Shown: positions 21,953 through 31,433 of the stretch, one piece after another | Position numbering within the stretch: the stretch's first letter is position 1 | How the letters are laid out: every line of letters begins with the position of its first letter | Assembly: GCA_015064345.1 (NCBI GenBank) | Contig: SVSK01000010.1 | Location: forward strand, 1-48,713 | Length of the DNA stretch: 48,713 nucleotides | Source: Oscillospiraceae bacterium | Lineage (GTDB): Bacteria; Bacillota; Clostridia; Oscillospirales; CAG-272 | Reading direction: 5' to 3' | The notes under the pieces: generated by a model | The model's input: the letters and a program-made list of their open reading frames with translations, nothing else | Told to the model about the DNA's origin: nothing | Database searches by the model: none | Position numbers and translations under genes: made by a program

Positions 21953-22966
21953 ATGAGAGAGACCCTCGAAAAAATCAAAATTGAAGCTCTCGCTGCGCTG
22001 TCAGCTCCTGATGCACAGATCGAAGAGCTTCGCATCAAATACCTTGGTAAAAAGGGTGAGCTTACAGCTGTTCTTCGCGGAATGGGCAAGCTGACTCCCG
22101 AAGAAAGACCTGTTATCGGTCAGCTCGCAAATGATGTTCGCGCAGAGATCGAAGCAAAGATCGAAGAGCTTGCATCCTCTGCAAAAGCAAGAGAACTCGA
22201 AAACAAGCTGAAGTCTGAAAAGCTCGACGTAACTATTCCCGGCGAGAAGACTGAAATCGGTCACTTCCACCCCCTTGCACTTGTTCAGCGTCAGCTTGAG
22301 GATATCTTCCTTGGCATGGGATATTCCATCGTGGACGGTCCCGAAGTTGAACTTGACTACTACAACTTCCAGGCTCTTAACATTCCCAAGGATCACCCTG
22401 CAAGAGATACACAGGACACATTCTACATCACAGAGAACATTCTTCTCCGTTCACAGACATCTCCCGTTCAGGCGAGAGTTATGGAAAAGACACAGCCGCC
22501 GATCAAAATCATCTCCCCCGGTAGAGTTTATCGTTCCGATGCTGTTGACGCAACACACTCTCCCCTCTTCCACCAGCTTGAAGGTCTTGTAATCGACAAG
22601 GGCATTACTATGGGTGACCTTAAGGGTGCTCTTGAAATGTTCGCTAAGCGTATGTTTGGTGAAAATACCCAGATTCGTTTCCGTCCTCACCACTTCCCCT
22701 TTACTGAGCCTTCTGCCGAAGTAGACGTTTCTTGCTTCCTTTGCGGCGGTAAGGGTTGTCGTTTCTGTAAGGGCGAGGGCTGGATCGAGATTCTCGGTGC
22801 TGGTATGGTTCATCCCAACGTACTTCGCAACTGTGGCATTGATCCCGAGGTTTACAGCGGTTTTGCATTCGGTCTCGGTGTTGAGAGAATCGCTCTTCTT
22901 AAGTATCACATTGATGATATGCGCCTGCTCTACGAAAACGACGTGCGTTTCCTCAGTCAGTTCTGA
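21953..22966 (+). CDS. pheS: Phenylalanyl-tRNA synthetase alpha subunit
   Basis: A 337-residue class II synthetase subunit that forms Phe-AMP and charges tRNA-Phe as an alpha2beta2 complex. An N-terminal coiled coil (about 1-85) is followed by the catalytic core. Motif 2 is in [10 protein letters not shown] and [15 protein letters not shown]. The Cys-rich insertion with [17 protein letters not shown] (two CxxC pairs) is followed by motif 3, [15 protein letters not shown]. Transcription is controlled by the upstream phenylalanine T-box. It is followed by pheT after 33 nt. Length is typical for bacteria. Confidence 0.98.
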   Translation: MRETLEKIKIEALAALSAPDAQIEELRIKYLGKKGELTAVLRGMGKLTPEERPVIGQLANDVRAEIEAKIEELASSAKARELENKLKSEKLDVTIPGEKTEIGHFHPLALVQRQLEDIFLGMGYSIVDGPEVELDYYNFQALNIPKDHPARDTQDTFYITENILLRSQTSPVQARVMEKTQPPIKIISPGRVYRSDAVDATHSPLFHQLEGLVIDKGITMGDLKGALEMFAKRMFGENTQIRFRPHHFPFTEPSAEVDVSCFLCGGKGCRFCKGEGWIEILGAGMVHPNVLRNCGIDPEVYSGFAFGLGVERIALLKYHIDDMRLLYENDVRFLSQF

Positions 22967-22999
22967 TAAATTTGTGGTATAGAGAAAGGATTATTGATT

Positions 23000-25405
23000 A
23001 TGCAGCTTTCAATGAAATGGCTGGCTGATTACACAGACGTCAGCGACATAAATATAAAAGATTATTGTGACGGAATGACTATGTCCGGTTCCAAGGTTGA
23101 GGGTTATGAAACTCTCGGAGAGGACGTATCCGGCGTAATTTGCGGTAAGATCGTGAAGATCGACCGTCACCCCAATGCAGAAAGACTCGTTATTTGCCAG
23201 GTTGACGTTGGCGCAGATGCTCCTATTCAGATCATCACAGCGGCTACCAACGTATTCGAGGGCGCGCTTGTTCCCGTTGCGATCGACGGTGCTCATCTTT
23301 GCGGTGACATCAAGATAAAGAAGAGCAAGCTTCGCGGTGAACCCTCTGACGGTATGTTCTGCTCTATTGCTGAACTCGGTCTCACACTTCACGATATGCC
23401 CGGTGCTGTTGAGGACGGTATCCTCATTCTCGGTGACGTTGGTCTCGGTGACATTCCCCTTGGTGCGGATATGAAGGAAGCTCTCGGACTTGAGGACAAG
23501 GTTGTTGAGTTTGAGATCACATCCAACCGTCCCGACTGTCTCTCCGTTATCGGTCTTGCGAGAGAGTCCGCTGTTACTTTTGGAAAGGAACTCAATGTTC
23601 CCACACCCAAAAAGCCTACTCCGGCAAATGACGGCGACAAGATCGAGAATTATCTCTCCGTAAGCATCAAGAATACAGAGAAATGCTATCGTTACTCTGC
23701 ACGCGTAGTAAAGAACGTTAAGATCGCTCCTTCTCCCCTTTGGCTCAGAATGAAGCTTCGCGCTTCCGGCGTTCGTCCCATCAACAACATCGTTGACATT
23801 ACCAACTACGTTATGCTTGAGTACGGTCAGCCCATGCACGCATTCGACTACAAGTGCCTTGACGGTTCTGAGATCAACGTAAGAGATGCAGCGGATGGCG
23901 AAAAGTTTGTTTCCCTTGACAGCATTGACCACACTCTGGACTCATCCATGCTCGTTATTGCTGACCACAACAAGGCAGTTGCTCTTGCAGGTGTTATGGG
24001 TGGCGAAAACAGTGAGATCACTGACAGCACAGCAACAGTAGTATTTGAATCCGCTACATTCCATCCCGGTAACGTTCGCGTTTCTGCAAAGAAGCTTGGC
24101 ATGAGAACAGAATCCTCTGCAAGATTCGAAAAGGGTCTTGACTCCGAGAACACAATGCCCGCACTTGACAGAGCTTGTGAGCTTGTTGAGCTCCTTGGCG
24201 CAGGTGAGATCGTTGACGGTACTATTGATGTTTACCCCGTTAAGAAAGAAAAAGTTGAGCTTCCTCTCGACGCTGACGTTATCAACCGCTTCCTTGGTGT
24301 TGATCTTACTCAGGAATATATGGCTGATGTTATGAGAAAGCTTGCTTTCGGTGTTTCTGATGATCTTAAGACTATTACTGTTCCCTCTTTCCGTGACGAC
24401 GTTCGTTGCATGAATGACGTTGCAGAAGAAGTTCTTCGCATCTACGGTTACGACGAAATTCAGTCTACCATGTCTGCATCTGCAACTCCTACACTTGGTG
24501 CGCGTACTGACAGACAGAACTTTGACAATAAGCTTCACGATATGCTCGTTGGTATGGGTATGAACGAAATCGAAACATTCTCCTTCATCAGCCCCTCTTG
24601 GTATGACAAGATCAGACTTCCGGCAGACGACAAGAGAAGAAACTGTGTTGTTATCTCCAATCCTCTCGGTGAGGACACATCCGTTATGAGAACGACCACA
24701 CTTCCCTCCATGCTTGGTGTTCTGGCGTACAACTACAACATGAAGAACACGTCAGTTAAGCTCTTCGATATTTCAAGAGTATATATTCCTGCAAAGGTAG
24801 GAGAACTTCCTAATGAGCCCGCAAGACTAACCCTCGGCTTCACAGGCAAGGATGGCTTCTACAAGATGAAGGGCAATATTGAGGCTGTTCTTGAGATCGC
24901 AGGTATCACTGACGCTGTGTTCAAGGCTTGCACGACCGAGCCCACGTTCCATCCAGGAAGATGCGCTGAAGTTTATATAGGTGACACAAAGATCGCTCTC
25001 TTCGGTGAAGCTCATCCTGAAGTTACTGAAACATACGGTATTGCAGGTGGCGTATATCTTGCGGAGATCGAAACAGACAATCTCTACGACTGCCGCAGAA
25101 AAGAGATCACATACACTCAGATTCCCAAGCATCCCGCAGTTGAACGTGACTTCTCATTCGTATGCGATGAGGATGTCGAAGCAGCTTCTATTGCAAATGT
25201 TATCAAGTCTGCAAGTAAGCTTGTTGTAAGCGTTGAACTCTTCGATATTTATCGCGGACCTCAGATCGGCGAGGACAAGAAGAGTATGTCCTACGCCGTA
25301 ATGCTTCGTGCAGCTGACCGTACCCTCACAGATGTTGACGCTGACGGTGCAGTAAGCGCGATACTCTCCTCTCTTGAAGAAAAGCTCGGAATTAAGCTCA
25401 GATAA
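23000..25405 (+). CDS. pheT: Phenylalanyl-tRNA synthetase beta subunit
   Basis: An 801-residue subunit with the expected domains in order. There is a tRNA-binding EMAP-like domain (about 38-150, VICGKIVKIDRHPNAERL), a B3/4 editing domain which removes Tyr-tRNA(Phe) (about 205-385), a B5 domain (about 400-470), the inactive synthetase-like core (about 490-690), and a C-terminal FDX-ACB anticodon-binding domain (about 705-801, PKHPAVERDFSFVCDED). The start is placed at ATG 23000 (AAAGGA 10 nt upstream) rather than at the TTG two codons earlier. It shares the T-box-controlled transcript with pheS. Confidence 0.97.
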   Translation: MQLSMKWLADYTDVSDINIKDYCDGMTMSGSKVEGYETLGEDVSGVICGKIVKIDRHPNAERLVICQVDVGADAPIQIITAATNVFEGALVPVAIDGAHLCGDIKIKKSKLRGEPSDGMFCSIAELGLTLHDMPGAVEDGILILGDVGLGDIPLGADMKEALGLEDKVVEFEITSNRPDCLSVIGLARESAVTFGKELNVPTPKKPTPANDGDKIENYLSVSIKNTEKCYRYSARVVKNVKIAPSPLWLRMKLRASGVRPINNIVDITNYVMLEYGQPMHAFDYKCLDGSEINVRDAADGEKFVSLDSIDHTLDSSMLVIADHNKAVALAGVMGGENSEITDSTATVVFESATFHPGNVRVSAKKLGMRTESSARFEKGLDSENTMPALDRACELVELLGAGEIVDGTIDVYPVKKEKVELPLDADVINRFLGVDLTQEYMADVMRKLAFGVSDDLKTITVPSFRDDVRCMNDVAEEVLRIYGYDEIQSTMSASATPTLGARTDRQNFDNKLHDMLVGMGMNEIETFSFISPSWYDKIRLPADDKRRNCVVISNPLGEDTSVMRTTTLPSMLGVLAYNYNMKNTSVKLFDISRVYIPAKVGELPNEPARLTLGFTGKDGFYKMKGNIEAVLEIAGITDAVFKACTTEPTFHPGRCAEVYIGDTKIALFGEAHPEVTETYGIAGGVYLAEIETDNLYDCRRKEITYTQIPKHPAVERDFSFVCDEDVEAASIANVIKSASKLVVSVELFDIYRGPQIGEDKKSMSYAVMLRAADRTLTDVDADGAVSAILSSLEEKLGIKLR

Positions 25406-25433
25406 ACTAACACAATTTGAAAGGACCTTTGCG

Positions 25434-26003
25434 ATGAAAACTTATCCTATGACTATTGCCGGTGTAAATCGCGCTCTTCCCATTTGTCCTCTTAATGCTA
25501 ATCTTGCAATCGGTGCATTCGTCATCTTTGGTGATCCGGAGCTTACTACAGCATCCGCTGAAGCGCTTCTCAAAATTGCACCCGAATATGATTACATCAT
25601 TACTGCAGAAGCAAAAGGTATTCCCCTTGCTCATGAGATGGCTCGTCTTGCAGGCAATCAGAAGTATATGGTTGCTAGAAAGAAGCAGAAGGCGTACATG
25701 AGCGGTGTGTTCGAGGTTAAGGTTCACTCCATCACCACAGCCGGTGAGCAGAGTCTTTTCCTTGATCAAGCTGACGCTGAATTGATGAAAGGCTCAAAAA
25801 TACTCATTGTTGATGACGTTATCTCCACTGGAGAGTCTCTGTGGGCAGTTGAGCAGCTTGTTAACGCAGCAGGTGGTATCATTGTCGGTAAGATGGCAAT
25901 TCTCGCCGAAGGTGATGCACAGTTAAGAGACGATATAATTTACCTTGAAAAGCTCCCGTTATTCACACCCGACGGAGTGATTCTTGAGGGTACACTTCAC
26001 TAA
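25434..26003 (+). CDS. Phosphoribosyltransferase, adenine/xanthine type
   Basis: A 189-residue type I phosphoribosyltransferase. The PRPP loop is ILIVDDVISTGES (about 121-133). Upstream are the YIITAEAKGIPLAHEMARLAG hydrophobic helix and the VARKKQKAYM flexible-loop lysines typical of the Apt/Xpt group, which convert a purine base and PRPP into the nucleotide. It lacks the first about 20 residues seen in a longer in-frame reading, which overlaps pheT; ATG at 25434 with AAAGGA is chosen. It sits 28 nt after pheT and probably shares its Phe T-box-controlled transcript, an odd pairing of purine salvage with phenylalanine charging. The exact base is not certain. Confidence 0.85.
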   Translation: MKTYPMTIAGVNRALPICPLNANLAIGAFVIFGDPELTTASAEALLKIAPEYDYIITAEAKGIPLAHEMARLAGNQKYMVARKKQKAYMSGVFEVKVHSITTAGEQSLFLDQADAELMKGSKILIVDDVISTGESLWAVEQLVNAAGGIIVGKMAILAEGDAQLRDDIIYLEKLPLFTPDGVILEGTLH

Positions 26004-26010
26004 ACTAATT

Positions 26011-26050
26011 AACACCGCGTGATATACCTCATGCGGTGTTTCCTTTATTT
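26011..26050 (+). terminator. Terminator after pheST-phosphoribosyltransferase
   Basis: AACACCGCGTGA and TCATGCGGTGTT form a 12-bp stem (one G-U pair) around a 6-nt loop, followed by a loose T tract (TCCTTTATTT). Confidence 0.75.
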
Positions 26051-26075
26051 CCGTCTTTCCGAATCGCTCTAATCC

Positions 26076-26104
26076 TTGACAAACTTTTGTGCTTGATATA
26101 TAAT
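26076..26104 (+). promoter_or_regulatory. Consensus promoter of the PDT-like gene
   Basis: Perfect TTGACA (26076-26081) and TATAAT (26099-26104) with 17 bp between, 48 bp before the ATG. Confidence 0.85.
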
Positions 26105-26152
26105 TAATTCAGATAGTATCTAAGATTATAGGACGGTGAGATAAACAGAAAC

Positions 26153-26998
26153 ATGAATGCTCAAAAGAACAATTTTATGTTTATCTCTGAGAAAAGAGAG
26201 GACGTAACCGGGCTTTTCCGTCTTACCTGCCGTGATGCTATCTCATCGGATTCATCAGGTATCATTGACCCGTATGATGCCGAGAGCATTGTTAAGATCT
26301 ATACTGAATGTATAGATGGAGACTGCTCACCTTGCGTTGAACTTGCGGTTTTCTGCTCTGAATATGCTAAGATTTACAGTTATTCACCGCTTGATCTTAT
26401 TGATAAGAGCGAATATGAAGCCTCTCAGCAGCAAATTGCACAGATTGCATATCTCAGAAATGCCTTTGCAGATAAAGCGTACAGAAAGGCGGCTGCGTTA
26501 TTTGATAAGGTATCTGCGGTATATCTCCCCGGTTTCAGAGAAGTCTGCGAAGAGGTATATTACGGCCGCTCAACCTATGCCCTGTTACCCATATTCAGCT
26601 CAAATGACGGGCAGCTTTCCTCTTTTCGACAGCTTATATCTAAATATGACCTGAACATAATTTTTGCTGTTGATGTTAAGCTGAGCGATGAAGGATTCAT
26701 GCGATATGCGCTTTTGCGAAAAGGACTGCGTGATGCAAACTGCTGCGGCAAGATAAACTATTTGGATATTTCCGTTGTTGCCGAAAACGATTTCAGACTT
26801 GGAGAATTTCTTTCTTCTTGTGAGTATCTTGGAGCATCTGTGACGAGTGTTAATGCATATCCGCGTGAATATTCCGAAAACAGTTCACTTGTATATATCA
26901 CGTTTGATATATCTCAGGCTGAATTTGGTGCGTTGTGCCTCTTTCTTGAAGTGTCACACATCAGATATACTCCCATAGGCGCTTATAATATTAAATAA
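26153..26998 (+). CDS. Divergent prephenate dehydratase-like plus ACT-like protein, unknown function
   Basis: A 281-residue cytoplasmic protein. I recognise no close family, but the middle part has the outline of the PheA dehydratase domain. FREVCEEVYYGRSTYALLPI (128-147) resembles the f-x-x-VF-x-A-V-x-x-G-x-A-d-Y-G-v-l-P-I block. It is followed by FSSNDG where active enzymes have ENSxxG, then a LISKYDLNII helix-strand. The last 75 residues have ACT-like spacing (LGEFLSSCEYLGASVTSVNA, a Pro, then LVYITFDI). The catalytic Thr-Arg-Asp motif is not found, so it is probably not an active dehydratase; it may bind phenylalanine or a related ligand. The RBS is poor. It lies next to pheST but has its own promoter. 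The family assignment is an inference. Confidence 0.5.
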   Translation: MNAQKNNFMFISEKREDVTGLFRLTCRDAISSDSSGIIDPYDAESIVKIYTECIDGDCSPCVELAVFCSEYAKIYSYSPLDLIDKSEYEASQQQIAQIAYLRNAFADKAYRKAAALFDKVSAVYLPGFREVCEEVYYGRSTYALLPIFSSNDGQLSSFRQLISKYDLNIIFAVDVKLSDEGFMRYALLRKGLRDANCCGKINYLDISVVAENDFRLGEFLSSCEYLGASVTSVNAYPREYSENSSLVYITFDISQAEFGALCLFLEVSHIRYTPIGAYNIK

Positions 26999-27027
26999 AA
27001 TTTCAAATACAGAAAGGATCGTAAACT

Positions 27028-28773
27028 ATGCAGGATTTTAAGGTTAGATATCAGCATTGGCTTGACTCAGATAAAATTGATGAGGCTACAAAAGCTGAGC
27101 TTATTGCAATTAAGGACAATGATGAGGAAATTGAATTCCGTTTTGGCTCTTATATGGAATTTGGCACAGGCGGCCTCAGATCCAAGATGGGTGCAGGATG
27201 CGGAATGATGAACATCTACACCGTTGCACAGGCCACAGAGGGTCTTGCACGTGCTCTTGAGGAAATCGGCCAGGAAGCCAAGGACAAGGGTGTTATCATC
27301 GGTTGCGACAGCAGAAACAACTCTCCCCTATTCCAAAGAAGATGTGCTGAGGTTCTCACAGCTCATGGAATTAAAGTGTATCTTTTTGAGTCTCTTCGTC
27401 CTACTCCCATGCTTTCTGCCGGTGTAAGATACTTTGGATGTGCCGCGGGTATTAACATTACCGCTTCTCACAATCCCGCAGAGTACAACGGATATAAGCT
27501 CTACTGGAATGACGGCGCTCAACCCACCTCTGAAATTGCGGATCATGTAGCTCATCTTATTCACACAACTGATATTTTCGAAGGTGTTCCCTCACGTGAG
27601 ATGGCAAAAGACGAGCTTATCACGATAGTTGGCAAGGAATTTGACGAAATATTTATGGATAAGGTACTCTGCGAGCAGGTTTACCCCGATGTTATCGCAA
27701 AGGCTGCTGACAATCTTCAGGTAGTATATACCCCTCTTTGCGGAGCAGGATATAAAATCGTACCCGAAGTTCTTAAGAGAATTGGTATCAAGCATCTTTA
27801 CACCGTTGACTGCCAGATGACACCCAACGGTAACTTCCCAGGACTCGCAAAGCCCAACCCCGAATATCCTGCGGCTTTTGCTGAGGGTATCAAAGTTGCT
27901 ACCGAAGTTAACTCCGATATTATCATCGCAAATGACCCGGACTGCGACAGAATCGGTATCATGGCTCGCGACAATAACGGTGAGTTTAAGTGTGTTACCG
28001 GTAACCAGATGGGCTCTCTTCTCCTTGACTATATCTTCACCGCACTTGAAGAACAAGGCAAGATGCCTGTTGACGCATATGCAATCAAGACTATCGTTTC
28101 CAGCGAAATGCCTACCGCTATTTGCAAGAAGCATAATGTTGCGCTTCACAACGTTCTTACAGGATTTAAGTTCATTGCTGAGGTTGTCGGCGAGCATGAG
28201 GAAAAGGGCGAAGGAACATTTATGCTCGGCTTCGAGGAAAGCTATGGCTACATGAAGGGCCCGTATTCCCGCGATAAGGATGGAGTTGTTGCCGCAATGC
28301 TTATTTGCGAAATGGCTGCCTACTATTCCCTTCGCGGCATGACAATGATAGATGCTGTTGAGTCACTTTACGGCAAATACGGATACTACATGGAAAACTC
28401 TGCCGAGATCTATATGGAAGGTCTTGACGGTAAAGAGAAGATAGCTGCTCTCATGGAAGCTCTCCGCGCTACTGAGCCTAAGGAAATTGCAGGCAGTCGT
28501 GTCATCAACATTCGTGACTATCGCGCTCAGACATCCAAAGATACGCTCACAGGCGATGTTGTGCCCACAGGTCTGCCAAAGTCTAACGTAATGTATTTCC
28601 TCGCCGAAAACGGATGCGTTGTTGTTGCACGTCCCTCGGGCACTGAGCCTAAGATCAAGTTCTACATTCTCGCAAACGGCAAGGATGAGGAATCTGCTGT
28701 GGCAAATACCAAGGCTTGTACAAATGCACTTGAAGATATGCTTGGACTCGCGCACGGATCTCTTAAGAAGTAA
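27028..28773 (+). CDS. pgcA: Phosphoglucomutase / phosphomannomutase (long, alpha-PGM type)
   Basis: A 581-residue alpha-D-phosphohexomutase of the PgcA type, which interconverts glucose 1- and 6-phosphate. The phosphoserine is Ser147 in ITASHNPAEYNGYK. The metal loop is DPDCDRIG (near 306), the sugar-binding loop is GFEESYGYM (near 405), and the phosphate-binding loop is ARPSGTEPKIKFYI near the end. The N-terminal EFGTGGLRSKMGAG block is typical. It supplies glucose 1-phosphate for cell-wall or storage polysaccharides, or degrades it. It is 29 nt after the PDT-like gene and may be co-transcribed with it. Terminator at 28791. Confidence 0.95.
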   Translation: MQDFKVRYQHWLDSDKIDEATKAELIAIKDNDEEIEFRFGSYMEFGTGGLRSKMGAGCGMMNIYTVAQATEGLARALEEIGQEAKDKGVIIGCDSRNNSPLFQRRCAEVLTAHGIKVYLFESLRPTPMLSAGVRYFGCAAGINITASHNPAEYNGYKLYWNDGAQPTSEIADHVAHLIHTTDIFEGVPSREMAKDELITIVGKEFDEIFMDKVLCEQVYPDVIAKAADNLQVVYTPLCGAGYKIVPEVLKRIGIKHLYTVDCQMTPNGNFPGLAKPNPEYPAAFAEGIKVATEVNSDIIIANDPDCDRIGIMARDNNGEFKCVTGNQMGSLLLDYIFTALEEQGKMPVDAYAIKTIVSSEMPTAICKKHNVALHNVLTGFKFIAEVVGEHEEKGEGTFMLGFEESYGYMKGPYSRDKDGVVAAMLICEMAAYYSLRGMTMIDAVESLYGKYGYYMENSAEIYMEGLDGKEKIAALMEALRATEPKEIAGSRVINIRDYRAQTSKDTLTGDVVPTGLPKSNVMYFLAENGCVVVARPSGTEPKIKFYILANGKDEESAVANTKACTNALEDMLGLAHGSLKK

Positions 28774-28790
28774 ACTCAATCGAAAAGACA

Positions 28791-28820
28791 AACCGCAGAG
28801 GTAATTCCCTGCGGTTTTTT
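28791..28820 (+). terminator. Terminator of pgcA
   Basis: AACCGCAG and CTGCGGTT form an 8-bp stem around a 10-nt loop, followed by T residues. On the minus strand, for the converging operon, the T tract is broken. Confidence 0.8.
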
Positions 28821-28830
28821 GTTGTGTATA

Positions 28831-30717
28831 TTATTGAGCAGTAATATTTCCGGAAAGATCTCCGACGTAGAGCGTATAACTTTCGCCGGATATTATTTTC
28901 GGGTCTGAGAGAATTACTATTGAGAAGTCAAGTTCAGGGGTATACTCGATAACTGTATTTCCTGCCGAATCAACAAGAATGATCTTAGCACCTGCCTGCT
29001 GATTGCCAACGCTTACTGCAATAACTCCTTGCATTGAGCTACTAAACGTCTGAGCCATCATGGAGCCGCCTGAGCCGATGAATGTGCCACCGGTGATAAC
29101 ACCCGTCTTATCATAGTCCAACACCGTAGTATCACCTGAGGAGGGTCCACACACCATCGTATATCCGCCGCTGATTTCAAGCGTTCCGTTTGCATCAATT
29201 CCGTCACCGGATGCGTTAATATAGAGATTTCCGCCTGATATAGTGACACTTCCGTTTGAATTTCTACCACCATGCATGCCGCCGAATCTATCTCCGCCAC
29301 GATCACCGCCGTAGCCACTTTCATCCGTACCACCGGCTGCGTTGATTCCGTCGTCTGTTGCAGTCAGTGAGATGTTACCACTTGATACTTTAACATGCAG
29401 AGCTTCAAGTCCCTCATAGCAATTATTTATGATAATCTCAGTGTTCGATAATGAAAGTGTGTCATCGGCGTGGAATCCGTCGTCACCACTTGATATTTCA
29501 AATTTGCCGCCACTTATCTCGATTGACGCGTTAGAATGAACTGCATCGTCGGCTGAATCAATAATAAACGTGCCGCCGCTGACTGTCATATTTCCACTCG
29601 ACTTGATTCCCTTCGCACTTATGTCGCTATCTGATGTTTGCTGGTTTCTGTTGTTATTGCCTCCCTGTCCACCGGGTCTGCCACCTATACCAAATCCGCC
29701 GGAAGAGTGTTGTTTACCGTTTTCGTGCCCTCCGCCCGTCAGCAAAGTAAAGTTGCCGCCTTTGATATTCACCGTACCGCTTGCGCTTATGCCGTCGCCG
29801 TCCGAGGAAATGCTAATATTTCCGCTACTTATGATAATGTTTCCAAGAGATGTGTCATTGTTATTCTCTACATGTATGCCGTCTTTGCCTGATGTAATGT
29901 TGAGAGTGCAGCCACTCACGGTTATATTGTCATTTACATCAAGTCCATGGTCTGAAACGACGCAATAGTGATAACCACCGTCTAACACAAGTGTATCCTT
30001 GGCAACTATACCGTTTCCGCTCGGAGAATTCAAATAGAGCCGTGCATTAGTTGCCTTAACTTGAAGGTCAACCTTTGAAAACAGTACACCGTCTATATTA
30101 TTGTCATCGCTCTGCACAAATTTACCGCCATTTGTAAGGGTTAACGACGAGTTCTCGAGGATGGTAAGATTCACCATATCTGCTTTGAGCAAATATAGTG
30201 GCGCAGAGGTTGATGAGGTGATCTTAGTTGTGCCGAAAGTTATGTTAACGACATCATTCTTACCGGCATTAACTACGATCTTGCCATCTGTCAGTTCCCC
30301 GATTATAAAGTAACTTCCCGCTTTAGATATAACAACGGTTGTTCCGTTAACTGTGACTCCCTTTGACTTTGTGTAAACCTTGTTACTGTCTAAGAAAATT
30401 AACTCGCCATACTCGGTGCTGTAATTTAGCTTGGACGGGTCAACTGGGATCTCATCGCTTGGCGCATCTGTCTCAGGAGCGAGAATTTCGACGTTTGTAG
30501 GAACATCAGATTCCACGATTGATTCTTCGGTGTCTGTAGACTCTGAATTGATAGGACTATTACCATGATTGTCTACATTATTTTCAGTTTCAACATCTGC
30601 AGGATGATCCACTGCATTACCCGTATCAGTAACGTGATGATTGCTGCAATCATTGCATCCTACTGTAAGTAAAACAAATATTAGTGAAGTTATTAATGGT
30701 ATTATTATTCGTTTCAT
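28831..30717 (-). CDS. Cthe_2159-family carbohydrate-binding beta-helix lipoprotein
   Basis: A 628-residue surface lipoprotein. The signal ends in LTVGC (Cys21), and an acidic Asn/Thr/Glu-rich linker follows to about residue 95. The rest is a right-handed parallel beta-helix-like array of imperfect repeats with GDGI/GKDGI/DDGFHAD turns (for example ISSDGDGISASGT, ATDDGINAAGG, NASGDGIDANGT), interrupted by Gly-rich loops (GGRPGGQGGNNN, GGDRGGDRFGGMHGG). This matches the Cthe_2159 family (DUF4353), members of which bind cellulose or pectin-like acid sugars and calcium. It is the last gene of the VTC-DUF4956 operon, with one base between genes. The role is probably surface or polymer binding; the ligand here is unknown. 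Confidence 0.85.
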   Translation of the reverse strand: MKRIIIPLITSLIFVLLTVGCNDCSNHHVTDTGNAVDHPADVETENNVDNHGNSPINSESTDTEESIVESDVPTNVEILAPETDAPSDEIPVDPSKLNYSTEYGELIFLDSNKVYTKSKGVTVNGTTVVISKAGSYFIIGELTDGKIVVNAGKNDVVNITFGTTKITSSTSAPLYLLKADMVNLTILENSSLTLTNGGKFVQSDDNNIDGVLFSKVDLQVKATNARLYLNSPSGNGIVAKDTLVLDGGYHYCVVSDHGLDVNDNITVSGCTLNITSGKDGIHVENNNDTSLGNIIISSGNISISSDGDGISASGTVNIKGGNFTLLTGGGHENGKQHSSGGFGIGGRPGGQGGNNNRNQQTSDSDISAKGIKSSGNMTVSGGTFIIDSADDAVHSNASIEISGGKFEISSGDDGFHADDTLSLSNTEIIINNCYEGLEALHVKVSSGNISLTATDDGINAAGGTDESGYGGDRGGDRFGGMHGGRNSNGSVTISGGNLYINASGDGIDANGTLEISGGYTMVCGPSSGDTTVLDYDKTGVITGGTFIGSGGSMMAQTFSSSMQGVIAVSVGNQQAGAKIILVDSAGNTVIEYTPELDFSIVILSDPKIISGESYTLYVGDLSGNITAQ

Positions 30718-30718
30718 A

Positions 30719-31432
30719 TTATAACTCTGATATATCAGTTTCCTGCTTCGATACGCTTATCTCAAGATTACCGTTGCGACATCTGATCTTGTCGATCATT
30801 TCCTTTTCGTTTGCATTATCACGAAGAATGATATTATATGTAAGGCGGAAAAGGCTACCCATGTTTGTCGTTTTCACTCTTATAAGCTCTGCGGAACGTG
30901 TATATTCCTTGAAAATATCAGTAAAGACATCGGAGTAGTCGAGATCTTCGGGAATAGTGATATTAACCGTTTTGTAGATTCTGTCGTTACGCTTTGTGCC
31001 GAGGCTGAATGAGTTGTAAATTATGAAGATAACAGTCAGCACAAGGGCAAACAAGACTGCATAAGCGAGGTAACCCATACCCGAGATGAGTCCTGCCCCC
31101 ATTGACAGAAATAGCATGCATATCTCTTTAGCAGTACCGGGAACTGAGCGGAATCTTACAAGGCTGAATGCGCCTGCTACGGCAACACCTGTTCCCACGT
31201 TGCCGTTGACCATCATTATTACTACACAAACTACTGCAGGAAGCAAGGCGAGTGTTACCACAAAGCTTTTGGTGTAGCGAGTTCTGAACATATATCCGAG
31301 AGCGAGAATTATTCCGACCGCAAGCGAGACTGCAATGCACATGAGGAAGTCTTTTACACTGATTACGGTTGAGTATTCTGTGTCGAATAATCCTTTGAAA
31401 AGCTTTTCGAAAGTTGTTGTAGTTTCAGGCAT
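30719..31432 (-). CDS. DUF4956 membrane protein
   Basis: A 237-residue protein. About four or five transmembrane segments occupy residues 28-150 (FLMCIAVSLAVGIILALGYMF, FVVTLALLPAVVCVVIMMV, AGLISGMGYLAYAVLFALVL). The conserved GTGVAVAGAFSLVRFRSVPGTAKEI loop and a soluble C-terminal domain (about 155-237) are typical of DUF4956. In Clostridia this family is usually next to VTC-domain polymerases and CotH or Cthe_2159-type proteins, as here. I infer a membrane channel or scaffold for the product of the VTC enzyme. It is separated from its neighbours by single bases (TAA-A-ATG and TAA-T-ATG), so translation is coupled. Confidence 0.88.
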   Translation of the reverse strand: MPETTTTFEKLFKGLFDTEYSTVISVKDFLMCIAVSLAVGIILALGYMFRTRYTKSFVVTLALLPAVVCVVIMMVNGNVGTGVAVAGAFSLVRFRSVPGTAKEICMLFLSMGAGLISGMGYLAYAVLFALVLTVIFIIYNSFSLGTKRNDRIYKTVNITIPEDLDYSDVFTDIFKEYTRSAELIRVKTTNMGSLFRLTYNIILRDNANEKEMIDKIRCRNGNLEISVSKQETDISEL

Positions 31433-31433
31433 T

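Noticed and set aside
23009-23932. Minus-strand open frame of 307 codons inside pheT
   Set aside because: Antisense shadow of pheT with no RBS or recognisable domain.
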